A stretch of DNA of 38,855 nucleotides from Treponema sp. (GCA_017549025.1 JAFYWB010000065.1:1-38855), one strand, 5' to 3'. Numbered from the stretch's first letter, positions 8,507 through 16,821 are shown. The notes: generated by a model from the sequence alone, not told the origin. Numbers and translations: made by a program.

Positions 8507-8999
8507 TTGTTTCAATTCCTTGTGAAACGATTTCCACCGATTCCACTGACTGGCTTACCAAGCCAATAAATATTTTGTTGAAGATACTATCCTGCAAAAG
8601 GCCTCCCACATCAACCCAAGGCTGAAGATTCAGCAAAAACAGAATCAGTACCACCACCAGTACGCCTTCTACCAATCCAAAGAGGAAACCCAAGGACCGA
8701 TCTAGGCTCTTAAGAATGTCTCCCTTAAAAATCCATCCCAAAATCTTTTCTACCAGCTTGATAAACACGTAGGTAGCAATGAACAACAACACAAAGGCCA
8801 CAATCTTAGCAAGGATAATTACAGGAATCCACTGCAGCAGTATTTGGGCTACAGGCGTATTGAAGACAATACCTGCCGCAAAACCCACCACAAAGGCGGC
8901 CTTACCAAAGAACAGGGCAATAAATCCCTTGCCAGTACCATTACCCACCAATGCAAGGATTAGTACAATGAACACCACATCTATGGGGGCTATGTTCAT
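8499..8999 (-). CDS. cvpA: CvpA-family membrane protein
   Basis: 166 aa with four hydrophobic helices and the CvpA pattern: an N-terminal IDVVFIVLILALVGNGTGKG helix, a glycine-rich second segment and a third helix followed by KLVEKILGWI. The family is named for colicin V production, and its biochemical role is unsettled. The start ATG overlaps the murG stop by 4 nt (ATGA), with AGGAT 9 nt upstream. Its place between murG and holB argues for a housekeeping role in this operon. Confidence 0.85.
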   Translation of the reverse strand: MNIAPIDVVFIVLILALVGNGTGKGFIALFFGKAAFVVGFAAGIVFNTPVAQILLQWIPVIILAKIVAFVLLFIATYVFIKLVEKILGWIFKGDILKSLDRSLGFLFGLVEGVLVVVLILFLLNLQPWVDVGGLLQDSIFNKIFIGLVSQSVESVEIVSQGIETNV

Positions 9000-10138
9000 C
9001 GAGATACATCCTGGGAAAAAATTTCTTTGTAAACAGCCACTGCAATGGTTTTAGCCGGTCTGTTCCGTAAGCCTAACTCCAAAGCCCTTGCACTGCAGGT
9101 GCTTCTAAAATCTGCATCCAGCATCTTGTTCAATGCCTCCTGCAGGTGCTGGCTGTCGGCTTCATCTGCCACCAGGGAAAGAGCAACGCCAGAATCCACA
9201 AAGAAACGGGCATTTTCCACCTGGTCACCTCGTGTTCCTGAGCCACACAAGGGTACTAGCACCATGGCCTTTCCCAAAACTGCACATTCCCACAAGGAAT
9301 TTGCTCCAGAGCGGGAAAGCACCACATCGGCACAGGCAAGAACGTCAGGCATTTCACTGTAAATAAAGCCATAATGCTTGTAAACACCAGAAATAGTCTG
9401 GGGAATGGCAGCCTCATCAAAATGAGCCTTTTCTCCGCCTGTCTGATGTACCACCTGAAAATGCTCCGTCAAATAGTCTAGGTTTTCCAGCACCAAATTG
9501 TTGATTTGGCGGGCACCAGAGCTTCCTCCTAAAACAAGAAGCACAGGCTTTCCTTCCTGCAGATTTAAGAATTTTCTTCCCCGCTTCTTGTCCGTATCGT
9601 AAAAAATCGGTCGAACAGGATTTCCCGTTACCTCCAGCCGTCCCTTGAACTTCTGTCCAAAATATGCAGCTGTTTCAGGATAAGACAGCAACACCTTCTT
9701 TGCTACACGACTATTTAGCTTTGTAGCCAAGCCAGGAGAAAAGTCACATTCATGGGTATACACAGGAATCCGTAAAAATCCTGCTGCAAGACAGGGAGGC
9801 ACGCTTACAAAGCCACCCTTAGAAAAAACCACTGCAGGCCGCAGCTTTAAAAGCAGAAAAAAGGAGGCGATGCAGCCTCCAATTATCTTAAACACGTCTA
9901 CCAGATTTTCCAAGGAAAAATACCGTCGCAGCTTTCCTGTGGGAATACCGTAAAAGGTATCTACACTGCCACTTTTTTCTATGATTGAACGATCCATTCC
10001 CTTGGAAGAACCAATCCAAACAATACGACATTCTTTCCCAGTCTCCTTACACAGCTGACGCAGCTCGTCGGCTACAGCAAGACCAGGAAAGATATGGCCA
10101 CCGGTACCACCACCAGTGAAAACAATGTTGGTTGTCAT
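8996..10138 (-). CDS. murG: UDP-GlcNAc:lipid I N-acetylglucosaminyltransferase MurG
   Basis: 380 aa GT-B glycosyltransferase that converts lipid I to lipid II on the inner face of the membrane during peptidoglycan synthesis. It starts with the diagnostic FTGGGTGGHIFPGLA, and has KGGFVSVPPCLAA in the N-lobe, LVLGGSSGARQIN at the start of the C-lobe, and the UDP-GlcNAc site region SRSGANSLWECAVLGK. Length matches the family. GGAG lies 3 nt before the ATG, and the start overlaps the ankyrin gene stop by 4 nt. Confidence 0.97.
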   Translation of the reverse strand: MTTNIVFTGGGTGGHIFPGLAVADELRQLCKETGKECRIVWIGSSKGMDRSIIEKSGSVDTFYGIPTGKLRRYFSLENLVDVFKIIGGCIASFFLLLKLRPAVVFSKGGFVSVPPCLAAGFLRIPVYTHECDFSPGLATKLNSRVAKKVLLSYPETAAYFGQKFKGRLEVTGNPVRPIFYDTDKKRGRKFLNLQEGKPVLLVLGGSSGARQINNLVLENLDYLTEHFQVVHQTGGEKAHFDEAAIPQTISGVYKHYGFIYSEMPDVLACADVVLSRSGANSLWECAVLGKAMVLVPLCGSGTRGDQVENARFFVDSGVALSLVADEADSQHLQEALNKMLDADFRSTCSARALELGLRNRPAKTIAVAVYKEIFSQDVSR

Positions 10139-11034
10139 TTTCTCCGTGCCTCAAAAATGGGAACAAGGCTTTCCTTCTTAAAGAGCTTTGCATAAGACAG
10201 GGCAGACATACCCATGGCGTCGCACATAAAAGGATCAGCTCCATATTCCGTTAGAATTCGGCAAACCTTTTCGTTGCCCGTACCAACGGCAAGCACCAAT
10301 ACTGGTTGGCCGTCACGGCTAATATAACTGAGATTTGCTCCTCGTTCAACTAGGAATTCCACAATTTCTGTATTGGATTTCCACACGGCATCCATAACTG
10401 CAGAATAGCCTCTGTCCTTGGATACTGCGTTAATATCAGCCCCCAGAGCCAAAAGCTTTTCTATCATTTCACGTCGATTATGGCGGGCTGCCACACAAAT
10501 CATAGGCGTTCCAGCTGCATCACGGCTATTTACATCGATTCCAGCATCAATGAACAGCTGGCATTCCTTTTCGTCATCGGAGGCAATATGAAAGGCAAAG
10601 CTATCTGGATTAAAGGGAATACCCGCATCCAAAAGAGCGTGACGAGCATGCTTTTGTTTTTCACGCTGCAGAAATTCAGGAAAACGACTTTCCAAAATCT
10701 CCAATAAAGCTGAACAAGAGGTATATTCATGGTATTCGCTGGTAGTAAGGGGCAATTTTCCCCATTCACGGGCTCCTTCCTTTCTCACGCAAAATACAGG
10801 TATATCCTTTCCCAAGATATACCCAAAGGCAACAGGCAACTCTTTTACCTCAGCCCCTTCGGTATCACCGAGCCAAATGCAATATTCACAGTCTGCCACT
10901 GCAGAAAGAAAAGATTCATCAAAACAAGCGTCAGATTCAAACACGGTAATAGAAGTATCGTAGGATACAAGAAAATGCTTCATGCTTTCTACATCTTCTT
11001 TTTTACCACCATAAGCAACGATTAACCATTTCAT
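10135..11034 (-). CDS. Ankyrin-repeat protein with an alpha/beta N-terminal domain
   Basis: 299 aa, first gene of the operon ank-murG-cvpA-holB-kinase-regulator. Residues about 175-295 form ankyrin repeats (GIDVNSRDAAGTPMICVAARHN, GADINAVSKDRGYSAVMDAV and on), which usually bind other proteins. Residues 1-110 look like a Rossmann-like alpha/beta domain; the stretch ELPVAFGYILGKDIPVFCV faintly recalls nucleoside 2-deoxyribosyltransferase/TIR-like folds. However, the residue where that family's catalytic Glu would sit is not Glu, so no enzyme activity is proposed. There is no signal peptide. There is no Shine-Dalgarno sequence; a promoter ends 7 nt before the ATG, predicting a leaderless mRNA. 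Confidence 0.85.
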   Translation of the reverse strand: MKWLIVAYGGKKEDVESMKHFLVSYDTSITVFESDACFDESFLSAVADCEYCIWLGDTEGAEVKELPVAFGYILGKDIPVFCVRKEGAREWGKLPLTTSEYHEYTSCSALLEILESRFPEFLQREKQKHARHALLDAGIPFNPDSFAFHIASDDEKECQLFIDAGIDVNSRDAAGTPMICVAARHNRREMIEKLLALGADINAVSKDRGYSAVMDAVWKSNTEIVEFLVERGANLSYISRDGQPVLVLAVGTGNEKVCRILTEYGADPFMCDAMGMSALSYAKLFKKESLVPIFEARRK

Positions 11035-11041
11035 ACATTCT

Positions 11042-11070
11042 ATTATAAGCCATGAAAAGCTTCAACACAA
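11042..11070 (-). promoter_or_regulatory. Promoter of the ank-murG operon, leaderless geometry
   Basis: TTGTGT (11065-11070), 17 bp and a perfect TATAAT (11042-11047) on the minus strand. Only 7 nt separate the -10 box from the ATG at 11034, so transcription should begin at or within a base or two of the start codon. Confidence 0.65.
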
Positions 11071-11150
11071 GAGAAAAAACAAAAATAACGTATTTTTCTC
11101 CATAATTCCTAGGTGTAGGAAAAAGAGAAACAGTGAAAATCCACGGAAAT

Positions 11151-11184
11151 AAAAAAAAAGCCCAAACCATTTCTAGTCTGGGCT
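11151..11184 (-). terminator. Terminator of tRNA-Phe
   Basis: On the minus strand AGCCCA pairs with TGGGCT, extended by wobble pairs inside, with a loop near AGAAAT, then nine T's. It starts right after the tRNA discriminator base. Confidence 0.85.
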
Positions 11185-11185
11185 T

Positions 11186-11258
11186 TGCCGCCGGTAGGAA
11201 TCGAACCAACGACACAAGGATTTTCAGTCCTTTGCTCTACCAACTGAGCTACAGCGGC
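11186..11258 (-). tRNA. tRNA-Phe (GAA)
   Basis: 73 nt on the minus strand including discriminator A. Acceptor GCCGCTG pairs with CGGCGGC (one wobble). The D arm reads GCTCAGTTGGTAGAGC, the anticodon stem is AAGGA/TCCTT with loop CTGAAAA, so the anticodon GAA is at 11223-11225, and the T arm holds GGTTCGATTCC. CCA is not encoded. It is a single-gene transcription unit between the flagellar and murG operons. Confidence 0.97.
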
Positions 11259-11271
11259 AAGATGGTTATAT

Positions 11272-11298
11272 ATTATACTCAAACAAAAAAAATGTCAA
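11272..11298 (-). promoter_or_regulatory. tRNA-Phe promoter
   Basis: A perfect TTGACA (11293-11298) and a perfect TATAAT (11272-11277) on the minus strand, spaced 15 bp. An overlapping TAATAT gives the usual 17-bp spacing. The box ends 13 nt before the mature tRNA. Confidence 0.65.
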
Positions 11299-11313
11299 CA
11301 GCATTTTAAAGAT

Positions 11314-11343
11314 TTTTTGAAAAAAAATAATTTTTTTCAAAAA
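11314..11343 (-). terminator. AT-rich hairpin at the end of the flagellar operon
   Basis: A 13-bp inverted repeat (11314-11326 with 11331-11343) with a 4-nt loop, just after the stop of the swrB-like gene. It is almost entirely A/T with one G-C pair, so it is weak, but it is in the right place. Confidence 0.5.
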
Positions 11344-11349
11344 TAATGT

Positions 11350-12084
11350 TTAAAGTCCGTACATGTCCACAATCAGCTGAACTTCGATTAAAGAAACATC
11401 AAGACGAGAAGCAATCACTTCCTGAGAGAAACCTTCTCCATGAAGCTCCAATACCCTATCCCGTAGGCTCCGTTCGGCAATAACCTGCTTTTGGGCCTTT
11501 GTTATCTCAGGCAGCTTTATCTCTGAAATATTGATTTCTGGCACAGTCAACTCTGGCAATGGAGCTACTTCTGGAAGGGACTCTTCTGTATGAGCTTCCT
11601 GCCCTCCATGAACACCAGTGGAATCGATGATAATCTCAGTTTCGTACAACTGCTCTTGGGCTTCCATGGCCTCGTCCACAGGTGCCTTATCAAATAAATC
11701 CTGCTGAATGGGCGAACGAGAAAAACCAACTCCAGGAGCCAGGTCTGAATAGGAGGTTCTCCGTCGTTTGGGTGGTGGTGCCTCCTTGTTAAGGGCATCC
11801 ATCACCATGATGCTTTTTGCCTTTTTATCGAGGCTTTCATGGCCCAAATCAGTGTATTTCTTTGATTCTTCAACAAGCTTCAGCAGGCTTTTACGACAAT
11901 CCTGAACAATGGTGACACAACGATTGGTCTCGTTATTGATTTCACGAATCAATTTATTCAATTCGTCGGCTATATCTGCAAGGATTCTTTCTGAGGAGTA
12001 TCTGCTCTTAAAATGGAGAAAAAGTACGGCCCAAAGCAATAAATTAATGAGACCAATAATGACACATACAGCTACAGCAGTCAT
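11350..12084 (-). CDS. SwrB/YlxL-like membrane protein of the flagellar operon
   Basis: 244 aa. One N-terminal TM helix at about 4-24, then a charged coiled-coil-prone stretch (30-80), a low-complexity acidic linker with repeated PE(I/L) units near 185-200, and a C-terminal helix-turn-helix-like motif (LHGEGFSQEVIASRLDVSLIEVQLIVDMYGL). This layout recalls SwrB/YlxL (DUF6115-like), which sits just after the sigma-D gene in Bacillus and helps activate the flagellar export apparatus. AGGA lies 6 nt before the ATG. It is the last gene of the operon. The match to SwrB is by architecture and position only. Confidence 0.65.
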   Translation of the reverse strand: MTAVAVCVIIGLINLLLWAVLFLHFKSRYSSERILADIADELNKLIREINNETNRCVTIVQDCRKSLLKLVEESKKYTDLGHESLDKKAKSIMVMDALNKEAPPPKRRRTSYSDLAPGVGFSRSPIQQDLFDKAPVDEAMEAQEQLYETEIIIDSTGVHGGQEAHTEESLPEVAPLPELTVPEINISEIKLPEITKAQKQVIAERSLRDRVLELHGEGFSQEVIASRLDVSLIEVQLIVDMYGL

Positions 12085-12087
12085 GGA

Positions 12088-12417
12088 CTATCCTGAAATG
12101 TCGATATATTTTCCGAGATTAGGATCTTGAAAGGCTACATGCTCAGGAGCCTGTTCTTGGGGTTCTTCTTCCTGCTGTTTTTTCCGAGAACCACCTTGAG
12201 AAGAACCTCCAGAGGCCCTATCCTTTACCTTTTGAATTCCATCCTCTCCAGATTGAAGCTGCTGAACGGTGGAATTTTTTTCCGCCATTTCCTGAGCATG
12301 TGCTTCCTGTTGGATGGCATTGGCCAGCTGGGTTCCCTGCTGCTCGTGAGCCACCCGCTTGGAAACAGTTTCAAGCTGTGAGTACAAAACCTGTAAATCA
12401 AGTGGAGCTATAGCCAT
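12088..12417 (-). CDS. Small conserved-looking flagellar-operon protein
   Basis: 109 aa, soluble and very rich in Gln, Glu and Ala. The N-terminal half is helical (APLDLQVLYSQLETVSKRVAHEQQ), the middle is a Gly/Ser/Lys low-complexity stretch, and the tail reads HVAFQDPNLGKYIDISG, which looks like a short conserved motif. I do not recognise a family. It overlaps the 3' end of the fapA-like gene by 20 nt and is followed 3 nt later by the swrB-like gene, so it is part of the operon. Confidence 0.7.
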   Translation of the reverse strand: MAIAPLDLQVLYSQLETVSKRVAHEQQGTQLANAIQQEAHAQEMAEKNSTVQQLQSGEDGIQKVKDRASGGSSQGGSRKKQQEEEPQEQAPEHVAFQDPNLGKYIDISG

Positions 12418-14374
12418 CTAATACCTGCTTTGTAATATTGGTATCCGGAGCCTCGTATTTTCCACGGCGAACAAAGCCATTTTCGTAGAAGAATGTTACG
12501 CTCTTAATGTCAGTACGAATCTCATCCTTTACATCTCGTACAAAAATCTTTGCACCAGCATGTACAGTTCCAGCCACAGAAACCTTACCAATAATCTTCA
12601 GCTCACGCAATCTGTTCTGGATGTCTACAAATTCTTCTTCTAACTGAGCCGTCTCAGTTTCTATCTCCTGACGACGCATTTGCAGCATTCTATACTGTTC
12701 GTCCTTTTCTGGAGGCAGCACACGGCGGACCTTTCTCATGTTCTCCAAGGTCTGCATATCCAAGGCATTTTCTTCCAGTTCCTTTGCTAAGGCAGCCTTT
12801 GTATCTGCAATGTAGGTCATGCGCTGCTTCAGCTGGGGATCAAGTCCTACTTCAAGAATAGTTTCACTACCACCACCGCTACTACCAACGGTTTTAGCAC
12901 TGATTTCTTCCGTTGCAAACAGATGCCCACCGATAATGGCTGCACGCTTACCCTGCAGCAAAATACGTTTACGAGCTGTTACATTGGAATTGATAATACC
13001 GTCAGCGACGATAACAAATTCCTCTGCCGTAACCGTTGTATTTTGGATAAACTTTGCCCACAAGGACTTACCTGCTTGAATAACACCCTCGTCACGACCC
13101 ATAATACCGAGAGAAACGATAATATTTCCGTCTGCAATCAAGCTGGAACGGCCAACAGTTCCGTATACCTCAATATTTCCAGAAGCCTTGATATCGAATC
13201 CGTCGTCAACGTTACCCTTAACAATAACGGTACCCAAGAAGGTAATATTACCAGTCTTGATAGATACGTCGCCTTCAATTTCCATAACAGGCTCAACGTT
13301 GATTTTATCGCCAATGAGCAGAACCTGACCGTTTGTTGCAGCAAGAATGGTATGACCATCGGAATCCACCACAACATTTTTTCCCAAGGGAAGATTGATA
13401 TCCTTTCCGTTCTTTGCTTCCAGATAGCGACCAAAGATGGTTTTTCCACCCTTTCCTCGTTCGGCAGGAATCTTTTTTGCCAAGGGTTGCCCCTCCACAA
13501 CATTCTGAATCAGGTTCAACTCCTTGAAGTTTACCTGACCAGTTTCTGATTCCTGCATCTTTAGCTTGGAACGATCTGTCTCAAAGTTGTATTCAATATA
13601 TGCATCACGACCATCCACCGGCTTGATTGCCTCTGCAACAACATAGGGCAAGCCATATACAGGATGGTCAACAAATTCATCGATTTTATTCAAATCAATA
13701 CCAGCCACAATTCCCTGGGAAGACAGTGCATTGGCAATGGTGTCTGCCATAATTTCGGCACCACCAACTCCCGGTGCAGTGGCAGTAATGGTAGCCTGGG
13801 TTTCATCCATAGCCACATCCACCACAAAGCTAGCATCAGCAGAAGGCTCATGGCGATACAGTCCCACGGATTCGTACACACCGCCAGTTCCACTCTTTAC
13901 ATATTTTTTGATATCGTCGTTTTCCAAAGAGATGGTATCTGAACGCTGGAGCCTTCCCATAACCTCTTGGAAGGACACTGGCTTTCCGTCTCCCTCTGGC
14001 TCTGTAACCTTCAAATAGATGTCGGAACCAAAATAGCGAACAAAGAATTCGCCATCCTTGCGAGCCATTTCTTCCTGACCTTCAGCCACCGTGGTACCAC
14101 CAACAACCTTTGTAGCTGACTTTGATTTTTTAGAAACAGCTGCTTCGTTTTCATATACACGAATAAGCCATGGTTGGTGGGCAATTCCTGCAAAACCAGC
14201 AAAGCCCTTTTCCAGCACCTCGTACTCAAGATATGCCACTCGAGTTCCAAGCTGTACGGCAGCATCTGCCAAGGCTTCATCAAGCGTATCAGCCCGAACC
14301 TCTACACATTGCAGGGCCTGCTCTTTTTCCAAAAGTTTTTGTAAATCGCTGCGAACCTTATCCAACCTAACCAC
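12398..14374 (-). CDS. FapA (DUF342) family protein with N-terminal Jag-like domain
   Basis: 658 aa. The GTG start is supported by AGGAGA 5 nt upstream, directly after the fliA stop. Residues about 20-70 (VEVRADTLDEALADAAVQLG, YLEYEVLEKGFAGFAGI) resemble the N-terminal domain of Jag/KhpB RNA-binding proteins. The rest is DUF342/FapA: a repetitive beta-helix-like region with VEGDVSIKTGNITFLGTV and IKASGNIEVYGTVGRS, then a coiled coil near 540-600 and a closing strand region (VAGTVHAGAKIFVRDVK). FapA-like proteins in other bacteria affect polar placement of cell-surface machines; the role in spirochaetes is not known to me. Confidence 0.85.
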   Translation of the reverse strand: MVRLDKVRSDLQKLLEKEQALQCVEVRADTLDEALADAAVQLGTRVAYLEYEVLEKGFAGFAGIAHQPWLIRVYENEAAVSKKSKSATKVVGGTTVAEGQEEMARKDGEFFVRYFGSDIYLKVTEPEGDGKPVSFQEVMGRLQRSDTISLENDDIKKYVKSGTGGVYESVGLYRHEPSADASFVVDVAMDETQATITATAPGVGGAEIMADTIANALSSQGIVAGIDLNKIDEFVDHPVYGLPYVVAEAIKPVDGRDAYIEYNFETDRSKLKMQESETGQVNFKELNLIQNVVEGQPLAKKIPAERGKGGKTIFGRYLEAKNGKDINLPLGKNVVVDSDGHTILAATNGQVLLIGDKINVEPVMEIEGDVSIKTGNITFLGTVIVKGNVDDGFDIKASGNIEVYGTVGRSSLIADGNIIVSLGIMGRDEGVIQAGKSLWAKFIQNTTVTAEEFVIVADGIINSNVTARKRILLQGKRAAIIGGHLFATEEISAKTVGSSGGGSETILEVGLDPQLKQRMTYIADTKAALAKELEENALDMQTLENMRKVRRVLPPEKDEQYRMLQMRRQEIETETAQLEEEFVDIQNRLRELKIIGKVSVAGTVHAGAKIFVRDVKDEIRTDIKSVTFFYENGFVRRGKYEAPDTNITKQVLDGYSST

Positions 14375-14383
14375 TGGTGTCTC

Positions 14384-15172
14384 CTACATAATACCTTTTC
14401 TAATATTAGTCAGCCTTGATCTAAGACGAAGATTTGCCTTTGAATGCAGCTGGGAAATTCGAGACTCACTGACATTGAGTACCTGCCCTATTTCTTTAAA
14501 GGTCAAATCCTCATGATAATACAGAACGAGAACCATCTTTTCTTTTTCTGGAAGCTCTTTTATTGACTCACTGATGACACGACGAATTTCCTCTCGCTCA
14601 ACAATCACATCAGGATTGTAGCTGGCAGGAGACTCAATGCTATCTCCAATGGGAATCCTGTCAGAATCATCTCCAGGATACCACACATCATCCAAGGACA
14701 ACATACTGATACCAGAAACCCGCATTACCACCTGCTGAAATTCCTCCTCGCTCATTCCCATGGAATCAGCGATTTCTGCATCAGTAGCTGGACGACCCAA
14801 ACGAGACTCCACCTCAACAATGGCATCTTCAATCTCACGAGCCTTTTGTCGCACTGACCGAGGAACCCAGTCTAAAACACGCAACTCGTCGATCATAGAA
14901 CCACGAATACGAGTTACGGCATAGGTTTTGAATTTTACGTTTTTTGCTGGATCGTACTTGTTGATAGCGTCTAAAAGACCAAATTGACCAAAGCCCACCA
15001 AATCATCAAATTCCACGTTACCAGGCATACCAGTAGCAACCTTTCCGGCAACGTATTTGACAAGAGGCATATATTTACGGATAAAAGCGTCCCGCAACTC
15101 AGGAGAGCGGGTTTTCTTGAACTCTTTCCAAAGTTCGTCTTCTGATTTGTCATCTATAGTTATAACAGCCAT
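14384..15172 (-). CDS. fliA: RNA polymerase sigma factor for flagellar operon (sigma-28)
   Basis: 262 aa. Region 2 is visible (LRDAFIRKYMPLVKYVAGKV, FDDLVGFGQFGLLDAINKYD, KFKTYAVTRIRGSMIDELR with the WVPRSVR signature). Region 3 carries RLGRPATDAEIADSMGMSEEE, and region 4 an HTH (LTFKEIGQVLNVSESRISQLHSKA). This is the FliA/WhiG class that directs late flagellar and chemotaxis promoters. It lies 17 nt after the small membrane-protein gene and 9 nt before the fapA-like gene. GGAGG abuts the ATG, with AAGGG further upstream. Confidence 0.95.
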   Translation of the reverse strand: MAVITIDDKSEDELWKEFKKTRSPELRDAFIRKYMPLVKYVAGKVATGMPGNVEFDDLVGFGQFGLLDAINKYDPAKNVKFKTYAVTRIRGSMIDELRVLDWVPRSVRQKAREIEDAIVEVESRLGRPATDAEIADSMGMSEEEFQQVVMRVSGISMLSLDDVWYPGDDSDRIPIGDSIESPASYNPDVIVEREEIRRVISESIKELPEKEKMVLVLYYHEDLTFKEIGQVLNVSESRISQLHSKANLRLRSRLTNIRKGIM

Positions 15173-15189
15173 TCCTCCACACCCTTATA

Positions 15190-15867
15190 TTAGCTGTCTC
15201 GTGCTAAAACCGTTCTTATAGCCTGTGCAATGGTATGGGAATCAGATGATGTCCCTGCATTACTCCTACCCTGACTTGTTTCCATTCCGTTGGCGATGGG
15301 CAAATCCATTCCAGCAGAAGGAACCATATCATCCTCTGAAGATGAAATCATAGATAAATCACCAATTTCTGGCAAAATATCGTCATTACCTGTGGGATTT
15401 TCTTGGGAAACCCCACCTGCCGAAGCACCGAACGTCATCGGCCTGAATTGTTCCTGAGTAGCCGCCGAAGAACCATTTCCCCCCTCCACCTTGTGGACAG
15501 CATCTTCACCATGCATAGATGAATGCTCATGCTGCCGCTTGTGGTCAGAATTGGAAATATCTTTTCTCACATAGAAATCTGGACCATTTTCATCTTCTTC
15601 CAAAGGCTCATCGCCGATGGATAAATCTACAACGGAACCTTGGCGAACATTTACAGAAGCCTCACTCCCACCCTCTAAATCCGATGCATCCAAGAGAAAA
15701 CGCTGGAACACAATTCCAATTCCAAATCCCAAGACACCGAATAAGGCGGCAAAAATTAAAGCACGAAGAAGTATAACGCCAAAAGTTACACTGGAAATAA
15801 GACCTACAATGAAGGATAGAAAAAACCCAACACACACGGGAATAATTATGAAATTGGGTTTAGTCAT
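15190..15867 (-). CDS. Membrane protein of unknown function between flhG and fliA
   Basis: 225 aa. The ATG at 15867 is chosen because GGAGG lies 5 nt upstream; another ATG 12 nt earlier overlaps that site. Two adjacent TM helices occupy about 6-50 (IIIPVCVGFFLSFIVGLI and a glycine-rich partner). The remaining 175 residues are acidic, Ser/Gly-rich and probably disordered, with a short helical end (DSHTIAQAIRTVLARD). I recall T. pallidum having an unnamed gene at this position. A promoter lies just upstream, so this gene, fliA and those after it may be expressed separately from the export genes. Confidence 0.75.
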   Translation of the reverse strand: MTKPNFIIIPVCVGFFLSFIVGLISSVTFGVILLRALIFAALFGVLGFGIGIVFQRFLLDASDLEGGSEASVNVRQGSVVDLSIGDEPLEEDENGPDFYVRKDISNSDHKRQHEHSSMHGEDAVHKVEGGNGSSAATQEQFRPMTFGASAGGVSQENPTGNDDILPEIGDLSMISSSEDDMVPSAGMDLPIANGMETSQGRSNAGTSSDSHTIAQAIRTVLARDS

Positions 15868-15884
15868 AGAATCCTCCATTACAC

Positions 15885-15913
15885 ATTTTAAGACAAAAAA
15901 CCTATAAGGTCAA
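15885..15913 (-). promoter_or_regulatory. Internal promoter before the membrane-protein gene and fliA
   Basis: TTGACC (15908-15913), a 17-bp spacer and TAAAAT (15885-15890) on the minus strand. This is the only gap of note (90 bp) in the flagellar operon, and it places a housekeeping-type promoter ahead of fliA. Confidence 0.6.
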
Positions 15914-15957
15914 GCTAAATGAGAAGTGATAAAATTATGGTACCGTACTAGGGCAAG

Positions 15958-16821
15958 CTATTTTTTTGAAAGGAATTTCTTCAAGAAGCCTGATACACCT
16001 TCAGAACCGTGAAATTCCATTTTTTCTATCCTACCAACAATATGCTTGATACACACAGAAGGCTTAGATGCAGGCAACACCTCCATAAATGGCTTTTGCC
16101 GAATTACAGACATGGATACCGCAGGATCATCATAGATAAAGCCCAAATATTCTATTTTATAGTTCAAGAATTGGCTTGCAATATTGATGATTCTATCTGC
16201 AATGCGCTTTCCTTCATCACCAGAATGAACACGATTTACCAACAGCTGCAGCTTCATTTCACGATGGAGTGAAATTTCGGTGGTGATAATCTTGATAATA
16301 CCATAAGCATCAGTAATTGCGGTGGGCTCAGGGGTGGTGACAATGAAAACCTCATCAGCGGCACCAACCAGCTGCAACACGTTGTTGGCAATTCCCGCAG
16401 CAGTATCAATGATGATAATGTCGAAAGCGTTGAGGGTGTTCAGTTCCTGAATAAAATATTCGAGTTCACTTTCAGATAGATTGGCTATCTGAGAGAAACC
16501 ATTGGCTCCAGCAATAAATTTAATGCCGAATTCGGTGTCAGTGATAATTTCATCCATCCGTTTCTGCTGGTTTACCACATGGAGCAAATTATACTGGGGC
16601 ACAATATTCAACAAGACGTTAACATTGGCCATACCAAAATCGCCATCGATGAGCAGAACCTTTTTGCCAATCTGGGCATAGGCAATAGCCATGTTGATGG
16701 AAATATTAGTTTTACCAACTCCACCCTTTCCACTGGTTATTGCAATGATACGAGGACGATGCTGCTTGCCACCACCGTGTTCCTTCATTAGCATTTTTAA
16801 CTCTGAGGCTTGATTTTCCAT
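15958..16821 (-). CDS. flhG: FlhG (YlxH/FleN) MinD-like ATPase
   Basis: 287 aa. P-loop ATPase of the MinD/ParA family that sets flagellar number, partner of FlhF. Deviant Walker A SGKGGVGKTN at 30-39, switch I/A' motif (LLIDGDFGMANVNVLL), Walker B IIIDTAAGIANNVL, and a C-terminal basic helix (FHGSEGVSGFLKKFLSKK) as a possible membrane-targeting tail. The start follows the flhF stop directly, and the flhF end supplies GGAGG 10 nt upstream. Confidence 0.93.
   Translation of the reverse strand: MENQASELKMLMKEHGGGKQHRPRIIAITSGKGGVGKTNISINMAIAYAQIGKKVLLIDGDFGMANVNVLLNIVPQYNLLHVVNQQKRMDEIITDTEFGIKFIAGANGFSQIANLSESELEYFIQELNTLNAFDIIIIDTAAGIANNVLQLVGAADEVFIVTTPEPTAITDAYGIIKIITTEISLHREMKLQLLVNRVHSGDEGKRIADRIINIASQFLNYKIEYLGFIYDDPAVSMSVIRQKPFMEVLPASKPSVCIKHIVGRIEKMEFHGSEGVSGFLKKFLSKK

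Noticed and set aside
15914-15957. Terminator after flhG
   Set aside because: Only a short GTAC-type palindrome is seen, without a stable stem and T run.
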